Below are positions 27,032 through 36,847 of a stretch of 64,000 bases of DNA, piece by piece. The notes under the pieces are model-generated. The model saw only the letters and a program-made list of their open reading frames with translations, ran no database searches and had not been told where the DNA came from. Made by a program: the position numbers and the translations under genes. Each line of letters starts with the position of its first letter. The stretch's first letter is position 1. The stretch covers positions 3,934,001 through 3,998,000 of the forward strand of contig NZ_CP011008.1 in assembly GCF_001578185.1 (NCBI RefSeq), given 5' to 3'. Source of the stretch: Peribacillus simplex. GTDB lineage: Bacteria > Bacillota > Bacilli > Bacillales > DSM-1321.

Positions 27032-28108
27032 TTATACAGTTACCCAATTCAAACGTTTAATTTCATCGTAGAATTCATCAAATTGTTTGAAGTCCATTTG
27101 CTGTGCAGAATCCGATAAAGCAACAGATGGGTCTGGATGCACTTCTGCCATTACACCGTCAGCACCGATTGCAAGCGCCGCTTTAGCCGTCGGAAGCAAG
27201 AGGTCGCGACGTCCAGTGGAATGCGTCACATCAACCATGACCGGTAAATGGGTTTCTTGTTTTAAGATCGGTACGGCAGAGATATCAAGTGTGTTTCTTG
27301 TTGCTTTTTCGTAAGTGCGGATACCGCGTTCACAAAGGATTATGTTGCCATTGCCCTGCGACATGATATATTCCGCTGCATGAATGAACTCTTCAATCGT
27401 TGCAGCCAGTCCGCGTTTTAAAAGAACTGGTTTATTTACGGCACCAGCCGCTTTTAGCAAGTCGAAGTTTTGCATGTTGCGTGCACCGATTTGGATGACA
27501 TCAATATGATCGATCGCCGCTTCGATATCGTTAGCGCTCACGATTTCACTGATGACGGCCAAGCCGTATTCGTCAGCAACACGTTTAAGTATTTGTAAGC
27601 CCTCCAAACCAAGTCCTTGGAAGTCGTATGGGGATGTACGTGGCTTAAATGCACCTCCGCGCATCAATTTCAAACCTTTAGCTTTAATGACTTCCGCCAC
27701 CGCAGCAGTTTGTTCATAAGATTCAACGGCACATGGTCCGAAAACGAAGCTCGGGATTCCATTACCGACCAATTCACCCTTAATGTCGATGATAGTGTCT
27801 TCAGCCTTTTGTTTTCTAGATACAAGAAGCGTTTTCTTCTGATCGTCTTTTTGAAGCTCCAAGCCCAATTTGAAGATTTCTTTGAAAATATGTTTAATCG
27901 AACCAAGATCAAGCGGTCCTTGATGATTAGCTTCGATAAGATCCAGCATTGTTCTTTCACGGACCGGATCGTAACGGTTTACACCTTGTTTTTCTTTAAC
28001 GCGACCAATTTCCTGTACAAGTTCAGCACGTTGATTAATAAGATGTAATAACTGAAGGTTCACATCATCCAGTTGATTACGAAGTCCATCAAGCTCTTTG
28101 TTGCTCAT
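27032..28108 (-). CDS. aroA: Bifunctional chorismate mutase / DAHP synthase
   Basis: A 358-residue fusion. Residues ~1-90 form an AroQ-type chorismate mutase ([26 protein letters not shown]), which acts as feedback sensor for prephenate and chorismate. Residues ~100-358 are a KDPG-aldolase-like DAHP synthase ([52 protein letters not shown]). It commits PEP and erythrose-4-P to aromatic amino acids. The gene is called aroA in B. subtilis and aroG or aroF elsewhere; it is not EPSP synthase. Confidence 0.96.
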   Translation of the reverse strand: MSNKELDGLRNQLDDVNLQLLHLINQRAELVQEIGRVKEKQGVNRYDPVRERTMLDLIEANHQGPLDLGSIKHIFKEIFKLGLELQKDDQKKTLLVSRKQKAEDTIIDIKGELVGNGIPSFVFGPCAVESYEQTAAVAEVIKAKGLKLMRGGAFKPRTSPYDFQGLGLEGLQILKRVADEYGLAVISEIVSANDIEAAIDHIDVIQIGARNMQNFDLLKAAGAVNKPVLLKRGLAATIEEFIHAAEYIMSQGNGNIILCERGIRTYEKATRNTLDISAVPILKQETHLPVMVDVTHSTGRRDLLLPTAKAALAIGADGVMAEVHPDPSVALSDSAQQMDFKQFDEFYDEIKRLNWVTV

Positions 28109-28585
28109 TACAAATCCATCCCTTCGTTTTTTAAAATAGAAATCGGTTCAGCGGATTCAAACTAAAAAAATCCCATCCGGACCCTCGAACATCCACCCCG
28201 ATTGTTTTATCAATGAAAATTTTAGAATATTTCATGTATGATAAAATCAATTATAAATGAAGTGTCCATAAATGTCACTAACTTTTTCTTTAATAATTAA
28301 ACGCTTTTAAGCATTAAAGTTATAAATACTTAAAACTAGGTGCCGCTCATGCCAGAAAAACGATTACACAGAATATTGAAACACGATCCGTTGTAGGAAT
28401 TATATTGGAAATAGAACAGGAAAGCTATCATTTAATTGATCATTTTTCACAAGAACATAGAAAAGTTTAAATCTTCTGCCACTTGTCCGAAGCCGGGAAA
28501 TATTTATAGAGTCTTTACGGAAGGGCCTCCCTAGAAAAGGTTTCCCCAGGATTAACATCCTTAGGCCCGCCAATCAATGGAATAA
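28109..28585. other. Intergenic region upstream of aroA and downstream of ytxJ
   Basis: Nearly 480 bp without a supported gene. It must hold the aroA promoter. A plus-strand stretch at 28350-28470 reads as short peptide-like pieces broken by a stop, and may be decayed coding sequence, but no family could be recognised. Confidence 0.4.
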
Positions 28586-28624
28586 TAAAAGGCCGGATTC
28601 CCTACCTAAGGGATCCGGCCTTTA
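28586..28624 (-). terminator. ytxJ terminator
   Basis: Minus-strand stem AAAGGCCGGATCCCTTA / AGGGAATCCGGCCTTTT, immediately after the ytxJ stop. Confidence 0.88.
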
Positions 28625-28628
28625 TCAA

Positions 28629-28955
28629 TCATTCATTAATGGCTTTGCTTAATGAATCATATGTAATCCGCCAATGAGATTCATTCCAGGCCGGTTTTCC
28701 ACTTTTAAAAAGGATGGCCTGAGGTGATTGATGTTTGATATCAAATGTTTCTGCCACATAATTGGATAGTGGACGAGCTTCCTGAACGGCTAAATAGGCC
28801 GTTTTAAGTTGTTCGTTCTCTAAGATGTACTTTTCATATTGTTCATATGCTTCAGCACTGACCGGGCATGTTACGCTATGCTTGAAAAGTAGGAAAGTAT
28901 CCTCTTTTAAAAGCTGATTGAATTGTTCTTCTGTTTCAATTTTGGTAATCTTCAT
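28629..28955 (-). CDS. ytxJ: YtxJ, bacillithiol-system thioredoxin-like protein
   Basis: A 108-residue thioredoxin-fold protein with a single cysteine (Cys30 in KHSVTCPVS), the YtxJ monothiol arrangement, proposed to reduce bacillithiol-mixed disulfides or act as a bacilliredoxin-like factor. ATG 28955 follows AAGGAGATG; the upstream ATG at 28979 overlaps the site. It lies downstream of ytxG-ytxH as in B. subtilis, though a strong terminator separates it from ytxH. Confidence 0.9.
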   Translation of the reverse strand: MKITKIETEEQFNQLLKEDTFLLFKHSVTCPVSAEAYEQYEKYILENEQLKTAYLAVQEARPLSNYVAETFDIKHQSPQAILFKSGKPAWNESHWRITYDSLSKAINE

Positions 28956-28994
28956 AATGCATCTCCTTTCCTTGTACATATAAATTTTACCATC

Positions 28995-29035
28995 AAAAAG
29001 GCGGTGAAGCCACCGAAGCGCTTCACCGCCTTATT
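28995..29035 (-). terminator. ytxH terminator
   Basis: Minus-strand stem AAGGCGGTGAAG / CTTCACCGCCTT followed by TTTG, between ytxH and ytxJ. Confidence 0.82.
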
Positions 29036-29088
29036 CTACGTAACTTTATGTCACTTCATCCCTTTTAAAAGAATGGAGGGTCAAGAAT

Positions 29089-29661
29089 TTATTTCGTTAG
29101 TTTATTCTCTGTTTCATCAAATGCCTTTTTCGCTTCATCAAGTTTTAATTTTGCCGTATTCTTGTTTCCGCTTGTAGGATCGGCAGGATCAGTTTCCGGG
29201 TTGCTGCCGTTAGCAAAATTCGTTTCTACAGATACGATAGGGGAATCGGAAGTTCCCGTCACATCTATATCCTTATTGCTCGAATTTGTCGTATCATCAG
29301 CAGAGTCGCCGTTTTCTTTTCCCGTTTTTAGTCTTTTCACTTTATTAACGATATTTGAAGATTTATTTGAAACGATTTCCGTTACGGAGCTTGTTTTTTC
29401 TTTTGCAGTATCAGCAAGAACCGTACCTTTTTCCATCGCCGTTTGTCTTAATCTCTCCGTTTTCTCTGAAATGTTTTTAGCTTGTTCATTGAAATCGTTC
29501 CTTAGTTCCTTGCCTGTTTTGGGAGCCATGAACAAAGCAGTGGCCGCTCCGATCATCCCGCCGATCAAGGCGCCAATCATAAAGTCCTTAGAATTGATCG
29601 AGTCGCGTTCGTCCTCATATGATTTCTGATAGTCCTTTGTCTGAAATTCTTTTTGAGTCAT
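29089..29661 (-). CDS. ytxH: YtxH general-stress protein
   Basis: A 190-residue protein with one N-terminal hydrophobic glycine-rich segment (MIGALIGGMIGAATALFMAPKTGKELR), the YtxH/gas-vesicle-like domain, and a long polar, Lys- and Ser-rich C-terminal tail. Orthologues are induced by general stress; function is unknown. ATG 29661 with AAAGGGGA is preferred over the ATG six codons upstream. It is probably cotranscribed with ytxG (47 bp apart). Confidence 0.87.
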   Translation of the reverse strand: MTQKEFQTKDYQKSYEDERDSINSKDFMIGALIGGMIGAATALFMAPKTGKELRNDFNEQAKNISEKTERLRQTAMEKGTVLADTAKEKTSSVTEIVSNKSSNIVNKVKRLKTGKENGDSADDTTNSSNKDIDVTGTSDSPIVSVETNFANGSNPETDPADPTSGNKNTAKLKLDEAKKAFDETENKLTK

Positions 29662-29708
29662 AATACATTCCCCTTTCAATTTTCAGTTCATTTTTTATAT
29701 AACTAGAT

Positions 29709-30218
29709 TTATGATCTAGAACGTAAAAACCTTTTTTTAGGCAGGTTATCGGTTTCCAGTGCTTCCCTTTCTAATTCCGCACTTTCAGTTGGGGTTGGGG
29801 CAGCCTGTTTGCTTCTAGTCTTCCATTTATCCCTAATCTCTAAAGCTACATTACTCCATTGTACAATCTGTGAGATTCGTTCTTGATTATTATCAATCTC
29901 AGCCTGCACTTTATGGGAAACCTTTTGGATGGAAGAATTAAAGCTTGAGATGGATGTACCTACATCCTTCACAGCATCCACCACCGTGTTCAGGTTTTCT
30001 GACTTTTGCTGCAAATCTTCAGCCAACGTATTCGTTTTATGTAATAGCTGGGTAGTTTCGAGCGTTATGCCCTGCATTTGGCTCTCTAGTCCTGTCAGCG
30101 TCCGGGCCACACTGTCCAGGGTTGTTTGAAGCGATGTCAGTACCTTTGTCAGGAAAATAACAAGGACCAAAAAGGCTATCGCTGCAACAGCAGCACTTAC
30201 GTATAAAATAATCTCCAT
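29709..30218 (-). CDS. ytxG: YtxG, DUF948 stress protein
   Basis: A 169-residue protein with one N-terminal transmembrane helix (residues ~4-27) and a helical region typical of DUF948 (LTSLQTTLDSVARTLTGLESQMQGI). Function is not established; in B. subtilis the ytxGHJ genes are stress-induced. GGAGGTG upstream of ATG 30218. First gene of the ytxG-ytxH unit; it is divergent from the M29 aminopeptidase. Confidence 0.88.
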   Translation of the reverse strand: MEIILYVSAAVAAIAFLVLVIFLTKVLTSLQTTLDSVARTLTGLESQMQGITLETTQLLHKTNTLAEDLQQKSENLNTVVDAVKDVGTSISSFNSSIQKVSHKVQAEIDNNQERISQIVQWSNVALEIRDKWKTRSKQAAPTPTESAELEREALETDNLPKKRFLRSRS

Positions 30219-30445
30219 TGGAACACCTCCGAAAAAATCGACTTATTTAGTAGCTGTTAGATATTAATTACCCCTTCCCTATTATTATAAACGTATTTAT
30301 TTTTTCAATATACCCCATCAAACCCTAATCTGGAAATATTGTTGCCTGCATCCAGTTCCTCCATGAAATTCATGGGGTGACACTTATGGCTGGAAATCGG
30401 GTATGATAGAAAGATAAGTCGAATTTAAACAATGGAGGTATTTTT

Positions 30446-31558
30446 ATGAAAGATCCCAGAATTGAAACATTGGCTAAAAATTTAATCAATTATTCCGTGA
30501 AGCTTCAAAAAGGTGAAAGAATCTTGATCGAAAACTTTGGATTGCAGCGTGAACTTGTTAACGCCCTTGTGAATGAAGCCTATGCAGCTGGTGGTTACCC
30601 ATTCGTCCTTTTAAAGGATCACCAAGTCGATCGTGCCTTGTTGATGGGTGCCAAAGAAGAACAGTACAAGATGATGGGTGAGTTTGAAGCAAACGTAATG
30701 AACCAGATGGATGCCTATATCGGGCTTCGTGCCGGGGATAATATCAATGAACAATCCGATGTCCCTCCAGAGAAGATGGCGATTCATGGACAGACAGTCG
30801 GTAAAGTACATAGAAATATCCGCGTGCCAAAAACAAAATGGGTCGTACTTCGCTACCCGACAAATTCCATGGCCCAATTAGCCAAAATGAGCACTGAAGC
30901 ATTTGAAGACTTTTATTTCGAAGTCTGCAACCTCGACTATGGCAAAATGAGCGCAGCAATGGACAGTCTTGTCGAATTGATGGATAAAACGGATAAGGTC
31001 CGCTTAACCGGGCCCGGAACGGATCTAACCTTCTCCATCAAAGACATTAAAGCCATCAAATGTGCAGGTGAGCTGAACATTCCTGACGGTGAAGTATATA
31101 CGGCTCCTGTTAAAGATTCCATCAATGGAGTGATTTCGTATAATACTCCGTCCCCTTATCAGGGCTTTACTTTTGAAAACGTGAAGTTAACATTCAAGGA
31201 TGGAAAAATCGTTGAAGCGGCTGCGAATGATACGGATCGCATCAACAAAATTTTTGATACTGATGAAGGCGCACGATATGTCGGTGAATTTGCAATTGGT
31301 GTAAATCCTTATATTCTACACCCGATGCAGGATATCCTCTTTGATGAAAAAATTGATGGAAGTTTTCATTTCACTCCCGGACAATGCTATGATGATGCCT
31401 TTAACGGAAACCATTCAGACATTCACTGGGACCTGGTCAACATTCAACGCCCAGAATACGGCGGAGGGGAAATCCATTTTGATGACGTCTTGATACGTAA
31501 GGACGGGCGCTTCGTTTTACCTGAACTGGAAAATTTAAATCCAGAAAATTTAAAATAA
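30446..31558 (+). CDS. M29-family aminopeptidase
   Basis: A 370-residue aminopeptidase of family M29 (aminopeptidase T/AmpS-like) that removes N-terminal residues from peptides in the cytosol. Conserved parts include GERILIENF near the start, RLTGPGTDLTFSI, the metal-ligand segment GEVYTAP, and GNHSDIHWDLV near the C-terminus. Shorter than B. subtilis AmpS (about 410 residues), it belongs to the ~370-residue subgroup. GGAGGT precedes ATG 30446. Monocistronic, converging on murC. Confidence 0.88.
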   Translation: MKDPRIETLAKNLINYSVKLQKGERILIENFGLQRELVNALVNEAYAAGGYPFVLLKDHQVDRALLMGAKEEQYKMMGEFEANVMNQMDAYIGLRAGDNINEQSDVPPEKMAIHGQTVGKVHRNIRVPKTKWVVLRYPTNSMAQLAKMSTEAFEDFYFEVCNLDYGKMSAAMDSLVELMDKTDKVRLTGPGTDLTFSIKDIKAIKCAGELNIPDGEVYTAPVKDSINGVISYNTPSPYQGFTFENVKLTFKDGKIVEAAANDTDRINKIFDTDEGARYVGEFAIGVNPYILHPMQDILFDEKIDGSFHFTPGQCYDDAFNGNHSDIHWDLVNIQRPEYGGGEIHFDDVLIRKDGRFVLPELENLNPENLK

Positions 31559-31572
31559 CAAAAATTCCAATA

Positions 31573-31614
31573 AAAAAACGACCGACCCGTGCTAACGGAT
31601 CGGTCGTTTTTTTA
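31573..31614. terminator. Bidirectional terminator between the aminopeptidase and murC
   Basis: Stem AAAACGACCGA / TCGGTCGTTTT with A and T runs on both sides serves both converging genes. Confidence 0.87.
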
Positions 31615-32916
31615 TTTTACCTGCAGTGAATGCTCGTAGGCTGCTTGGAACTTCTGAATGTCCCCCGCACCCATGAATAACACGACACTGTTTTCATGAT
31701 TTTGCAATATTGCAGTTGTGTTCTCCGTTATCAGCTCGGCACCTGGAATTTTATCTTGAAGGTCCTCAATCGACAACTTCCCTTGATGTTCACGGGCAGA
31801 TCCAAAAATTTCACATAAGTATACTTTGTCGGCCAAATTCAAGCTGTCGGCGAATTCATCCAGGAATGCCTGCGTTCTCGAGAAAGTATGCGGTTGGAAT
31901 ACCGCAACAACCTCACGCTCTGGATATTTCTGACGCGCCGAGTCCACAGTTGCAGAGATCTCGGTCGGATGGTGTGCATAATCATCAATGATGATCTGGC
32001 TTCCGATTTCCTTTTCGGAGAACCTGCGTTTAACTCCGCCAAAAGTCCGCAATTGGGCTTTCACAGCTTCTTTATCCAAGTTTTCATATTTACAAAGTGC
32101 AATGACACCAAGTGCGTTCAACACATTATGCTTTCCAAAGGTAGGAATAGTGAATGTATCATAGTAATTGTTCCTTACGTGCACATCAAAAGTGGTGCCA
32201 TCCGGAGTGACGGAAACATTTTTCGCTTGGAAATCATTTCCTTCTGCAAATCCGTAAAAAATAACTGGTACTTTAGCCTGAATATGTGGTAAATGCTCAT
32301 CATCCCCGCACGCAAAAATGCCTTTGTTGACTTGAAGGGCCATCGTTTGGAAAGCCTCGAACACGTCTTCGACATTGGCGTAATAATCAGGATGGTCAAA
32401 ATCGATATTCGTCATGATTGCATAATCCGGATAATATGAAAGGAAATGACGGCGATATTCACATGCTTCGAATACGAAGTAATCAGAATTCACGATTCCT
32501 TTACCCGTTCCATCCCCAATCAAAAAGGATGTCGGTTTAGGCCCGCCCATTACATGGGCCAGTAAGCCGGTCGTCGATGTTTTACCATGCGCTCCCGTAA
32601 CCGCCACGCTGATAAAGTTTTTCATGAAATCACCTAGGAAACGGTGATAACGGATGATCGGCAAACCAAGTTCCTTTGCCTTCATGATTTCCGGATGACT
32701 ATCCGGAAACGCATTTCCTGCAATGATGGTCATTCCAGGTTGAATATTTTCCTCGTTAAAAGGAAGGATTTTAATCCCGGCTTTTTCTAATGCCAATTGT
32801 GTAAAAAATTCTTTTTCGTAGTCGGAACCCTGCACTTCAATATTCATATCATGCAGTATTTGTGCAAGAGCACTCATACCCGACCCTTTAATTCCCACAA
32901 AATGGTAAGCAGTCAT
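31612..32916 (-). CDS. murC: UDP-N-acetylmuramate--L-alanine ligase
   Basis: A 434-residue Mur ligase adding L-Ala to UDP-MurNAc in the first step of the peptidoglycan stem peptide. N-terminal Rossmann motif [16 protein letters not shown]-binding [12 protein letters not shown], and [12 protein letters not shown] are visible. The ATG at 32916 (GGTGGAGG site) gives the normal N-terminus [11 protein letters not shown]; the frame stays open 37 codons upstream without homology. Placement next to sftA matches B. subtilis. Confidence 0.96.
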   Translation of the reverse strand: MTAYHFVGIKGSGMSALAQILHDMNIEVQGSDYEKEFFTQLALEKAGIKILPFNEENIQPGMTIIAGNAFPDSHPEIMKAKELGLPIIRYHRFLGDFMKNFISVAVTGAHGKTSTTGLLAHVMGGPKPTSFLIGDGTGKGIVNSDYFVFEACEYRRHFLSYYPDYAIMTNIDFDHPDYYANVEDVFEAFQTMALQVNKGIFACGDDEHLPHIQAKVPVIFYGFAEGNDFQAKNVSVTPDGTTFDVHVRNNYYDTFTIPTFGKHNVLNALGVIALCKYENLDKEAVKAQLRTFGGVKRRFSEKEIGSQIIIDDYAHHPTEISATVDSARQKYPEREVVAVFQPHTFSRTQAFLDEFADSLNLADKVYLCEIFGSAREHQGKLSIEDLQDKIPGAELITENTTAILQNHENSVVLFMGAGDIQKFQAAYEHSLQVK

Positions 32917-33061
32917 AAAGCGAACCTCCACCAATCGTCTACCTGTATGACAGTATATGACGTCATCTTTTATTTGTTTTTTCATTACGAGACTTGTTAG
33001 AAACGCAATTTCTTCATAGTTTTTCATGCTTATATTTTCAATCTTTCATCAACAAAAAACT

Positions 33062-33090
33062 ATTATATCACTTTTTTATTCATTCATCCA
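33062..33090 (-). promoter_or_regulatory. Candidate murC promoter
   Basis: A TATAAT (33062-33067 on minus) in an AT-rich stretch with a poor -35 (TGGATG) 17 bp away. It lies about 145 bp upstream of murC. Only the -10 is convincing. Confidence 0.35.
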
Positions 33091-33201
33091 TGTCAGGGAG
33101 GTTCCAATTTATAAAATCATTGGCTTTTGCCTCAATTAACGTGATAATAACAAGGTTTTCACCCTTTTACATTATATACAATTTCCTTTTAATAGGTTCT
33201 C

Positions 33202-36024
33202 TTAATTAACATGTAAAAATTCCAGTTCTTCTTCCGTAATCAAAACATCCCTGGGCCTTGAGCCCCTGGATTCAGAAACGACTCCTTGCTGCTCCATCAT
33301 TTCTATTAAACGCGCTGCACGGTTGTAACCGACACGGAAGCGCCTTTGGACACTCGATGCAGATGCAGCCTGTTGGCTCACGACAAATTCACATGCCTCG
33401 AAAAATAGTTCATCCGCTTCTTCCGTGACCTGGGCCCTGTTCAACAAGTCTTCCTGTTCAAACAGATATTTAGGCTGCTGCTCCAGTTTGACATGGTTGA
33501 CAACTTGATCGATTTCTTCATCACTTACAAAAGTCCCTTGCAGGCGAACCGTTTTTGAAGAGCCGTTTTCAGCAAATAACATATCGCCTCTTCCCAACAG
33601 TTTTTCCGCACCTCCGCTATCGATGATCGTACGGGAGTCGACTTGTGAAGAAACCGAAAAAGCGATCCTTGTCGGGATATTTGCCTTGATCAATCCAGTT
33701 ATGACATCGACAGACGGTCTCTGAGTGGCTACAATCAAATGAATGCCACAGGCCCGGGCCTTTTGAGCAATCCGGCAAATCGCTTCCTCTACATCAGCCG
33801 GGGACATCATCATTAGATCCGCAAGCTCATCGATGATCACTAGGATATAAGGCAGCTTGCTTGAAAATTGACCGGCTTTTTCCGCTTGGTCATTAAAGCG
33901 GGTGATATCACGTACACCTGCATGTACAAACAATTCATAACGCCGTTCCATTTCCTCTACCGCCCATTTAAGCGCGGCCGTAGCCGCTTTTACATCGGTT
34001 ATGACTGGACTGACCAAATGCGGGATTCGATTATATGGGGCAAGTTCGACCATTTTGGGATCGATCAACAGCAATTTCAACTCCTGCGGCGTCGCTTTAT
34101 ACAGCAAGCTTACCAGCATGGTGTTGATACAGACACTTTTCCCCGATCCCGTTTGCCCGGCTATCAATCCATGCGGCATCTTCCTCAAATCCGTGATTAT
34201 CGGCTGACCGGATATATCTAGTCCCAAAGCCACAGCAAGCGGTGATTCATGCTCTTGAAACTCATTACTTTCCAAAACCTCCCGCAAAAATACCGGCTTG
34301 CTTTTCCTGTTCGGAATCTCGATCCCAATTGTATGTTTACCCGGTATAGGCGCTTCCATCCGCATATCCTGAGCGGCAAGGCTTAATTTGATGTCATCCA
34401 TCAGGTTCGTCACTTTATTCACCTTCACACCGGGTTCCGGATGCACCTCGAATCGGGTTACTGCCGGTCCTTGAGTGACATTGACGACCTTAGCACGGAC
34501 ATTGAAGTTTTTCAAGGTCTCATCAAGTAATAAAGTCTGTTCTTCGAGCCACTCATCATCATGCACAGCATAAGTGGGAGGTGTCAGCAACTCGATATTC
34601 GGAAACACATAATATGGATTATCATCGGCTTCAACGGAACCAAACACTTCCGGGGTATCGCTCTGCCAACCTTCTGCTGAAGCCCCTGTATTATCAGCTT
34701 CTTGATTCCCATTTTCAGAAATGTGATGTTCCTGTTCAAATGCAGGCTTAAAGACAGGAGTCGAACCGATATTGGATTCAGCTGTTTTGTCAGGCACTGC
34801 GACCGTTACGTTGCCATATTCAGTATCCACTAAGGTTGAGGGTCCTTGAATGACCGGAGTCTCCTCCTTCGACATAACTTTGCCATCCTCCGGTTCCCGT
34901 TCAGGAATGGAGGATGGTTTCGCTTGTCCTGCCTCCGTTTCATCAGCATTGATCAGAGATCGCTTATCAGGTGAAACGATTACCCTTTCGGCATTAGGGC
35001 TTTTTTTTTCCGGCAGCATTTTATTCATGAACTCATTTTTTTCCCGGTCTTGCTTAAGCATCATCACATTAAATGGGATATGTTTTTTCGGACGATTAGG
35101 CTGTTCCGGTTTTGCCTCTGATGGATCACTTTCTGGATGGATCCCTTGACTTACAGGTGGTTGAGTCGATTGTACCGGGACCGATATAGCTTCAGCCGGC
35201 TTGTCCATGATGGATACAGCGACTTCGCGTCCAAAATCAATTGGGTCCTGTTCATAAGACTCTTTTTCTTCCGCATGCTCATCTATAACAGGCTCACTTA
35301 CTGCTTCTTCAGGTCGTGCCTCAATGGACTTCTTACGAAAGAAAGCGGGTATCTCCGCCCCTTCCCTTTTTTTTTCCGCTTGCTCTTGTACAAGAACAGA
35401 TGGTTTTATCGTCAATTCCTCAAAGGCTTTTGGGGTTTCAGGGATGGATCTTGGAATCTCAATATCGGGTTCTTCTTTATTAAGGACGGGCAATTTGCTT
35501 TCTAATTCATATTCGACAATTCCTTCAGAAGGGATTATCTTTTTTTCCGGACGACGGAACCCATAAATGGGTGAAGGGATTTCCGTTGGGCGGAATGGAG
35601 TATTTGAAGGGACTATTTTCGAGTTTTCCTCCCGATCTAAGCTTCTCCGTTTTGTTTCGGGATCCCTAACAGGCCTTCTCGTTTCTTTGGTCACATTCCC
35701 CTGCTCTGGTTCGTGATTTTCCCTGTTTCTTTCCCTAGGCTTTCTTTTTTTCTGCTCCCGGTCAGGAATGAGCGGAAACTTGAACTGTCCTTTGGGATAT
35801 TGAAACAGGATTTTCGTATCCGGATCTGGAGTCTGTGACATTTTTTCCACTGTTTGATTGTAAACTTTTATTTCTTCTTTCTTTGACTTCGGTAGCTTCG
35901 AAAAATCCATATTTCTTAATGTCTCTTCATCAAGCGGTTCATCTATAATAATTTCTTCGATTTCAATAATTTCCTCTGCTTGGAACCATTTTTTCATCTT
36001 ATTTAGCCATTTCAAACGTATCAC
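33202..36024 (-). CDS. sftA: Septum-associated FtsK-like DNA translocase SftA
   Basis: A 940-residue soluble FtsK-family translocase that clears DNA from the closing septum. There is no transmembrane N-terminus: residues 1-470 are a charged, low-complexity linker. The motor follows, with Walker A GQTGSGKS near 621-628, Walker B-type LLLIDPKMVEL and VIIDELADLMM, and a C-terminal gamma winged-helix (SASSVQRRFRVGYNRAARLIEMME). The start is uncertain: GTG 36024 has only a weak AGAAAGA site, and a TTG three codons in is possible. Confidence 0.93.
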   Translation of the reverse strand: MIRLKWLNKMKKWFQAEEIIEIEEIIIDEPLDEETLRNMDFSKLPKSKKEEIKVYNQTVEKMSQTPDPDTKILFQYPKGQFKFPLIPDREQKKRKPRERNRENHEPEQGNVTKETRRPVRDPETKRRSLDREENSKIVPSNTPFRPTEIPSPIYGFRRPEKKIIPSEGIVEYELESKLPVLNKEEPDIEIPRSIPETPKAFEELTIKPSVLVQEQAEKKREGAEIPAFFRKKSIEARPEEAVSEPVIDEHAEEKESYEQDPIDFGREVAVSIMDKPAEAISVPVQSTQPPVSQGIHPESDPSEAKPEQPNRPKKHIPFNVMMLKQDREKNEFMNKMLPEKKSPNAERVIVSPDKRSLINADETEAGQAKPSSIPEREPEDGKVMSKEETPVIQGPSTLVDTEYGNVTVAVPDKTAESNIGSTPVFKPAFEQEHHISENGNQEADNTGASAEGWQSDTPEVFGSVEADDNPYYVFPNIELLTPPTYAVHDDEWLEEQTLLLDETLKNFNVRAKVVNVTQGPAVTRFEVHPEPGVKVNKVTNLMDDIKLSLAAQDMRMEAPIPGKHTIGIEIPNRKSKPVFLREVLESNEFQEHESPLAVALGLDISGQPIITDLRKMPHGLIAGQTGSGKSVCINTMLVSLLYKATPQELKLLLIDPKMVELAPYNRIPHLVSPVITDVKAATAALKWAVEEMERRYELFVHAGVRDITRFNDQAEKAGQFSSKLPYILVIIDELADLMMMSPADVEEAICRIAQKARACGIHLIVATQRPSVDVITGLIKANIPTRIAFSVSSQVDSRTIIDSGGAEKLLGRGDMLFAENGSSKTVRLQGTFVSDEEIDQVVNHVKLEQQPKYLFEQEDLLNRAQVTEEADELFFEACEFVVSQQAASASSVQRRFRVGYNRAARLIEMMEQQGVVSESRGSRPRDVLITEEELEFLHVN

Positions 36025-36440
36025 TCTTTCTACATCTGTAGTTATGTAACTAATTCTACCAGTTATTTTTAAAATATCGAGAAAATTTAAGCTAAATTGG
36101 GATTTGTATCTGCTTTTTTATCGTATTCTTTACAAAAACTCTACCTATTCCGCAGAACTCCTATCCTATTAAACCCCTTGTGGAATGAGTTTAAACCTAT
36201 CCATTGTGAAATACCCTCAGCCTCTAGTCTACTATTAAAATAAAACACCGCTGTTAAATCACCTTTACAATGAGATTAAGTTTACATGCAAACCGGGTGG
36301 AGACTGGTCAAATCATTGCATCATCCTTCACGGAACCTCCGGTGGCATCCAAACTGCCGAAGCCTATAAAACACCGTTCGTTAATACTGAACCGTGTTTT
36401 GTGGGTTCCAACGTTTTTTTGCAAAAAAAGACCAATGGTA
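36025..36440. other. Gap upstream of sftA
   Basis: About 415 bp without a recognised gene; it holds the sftA promoter and lies where ytpR is found in B. subtilis. A plus-strand stretch at 36300-36415 reads open and protein-like but matches nothing I recognise. Confidence 0.45.
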
Positions 36441-36770
36441 CTATTCCCATTCATAAAAGCTGCTTACAACCTGCGCCACTGATTTGGAAGCGATCAAAGG
36501 GCATCTTCATCAATATCGAATTTAGGATGGTGATTGAATTATGCCTTCTCCATCCCTTTCAGTTTACAGCCGATGTAAAAGAAGCAGCCTGGAATCTTTT
36601 CTGCATAATACGAAAAATCTTCTGAACCTGAGAAAATCGGAAATTCCTAACCTTCTTAAGATCTTTGTCATTCATGCTTTCCAGGCTATTTTTCACGAAA
36701 CCAGTCAGTTCAGGGTCCTTGTTGGAAAATGCTTCACTTTCTTTTAGTTCAACTCTATTAAACTTGTATA
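36441..36770 (-). pseudogene. Decayed C-terminal part of an M20-family amidohydrolase
   Basis: On the minus strand the conserved M20D tail can be read across lesions: NKDPELTGFVKNSLESMND, then SGSEDFSYYAEKIPGCFF, then a stop, then (shifted) NHHPKFDIDEDAL, then (shifted again) LIASKSVAQVVSSFYEWE ending at the TAG at 36441-36443. These blocks are the C-terminal metal-ligand and closing segments of N-acyl-amino-acid or hippurate-type amidohydrolases. The N-terminal two thirds are missing. Several independent lesions argue for real decay rather than a read error. Confidence 0.8.
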
Positions 36771-36781
36771 TACTTCTCCAT

Positions 36782-36835
36782 AAAAAACAGGACCGCTGCC
36801 AAGCTGGAGTTTTCCATGCTGACACGGTCCTTATG
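36782..36835 (-). terminator. ytpQ terminator
   Basis: Long imperfect minus-strand hairpin with GGACCG / CGGTCC at its base, followed by TGTTTTTTA, just downstream of ytpQ. Confidence 0.75.
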
Positions 36836-36847
36836 TTTTGCAAGATA

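Noticed and set aside
28350..28470. Short plus-strand reading in the gap before aroA
   Set aside because: Two short peptide-like pieces split by a stop; no family recognised, so not called a pseudogene.
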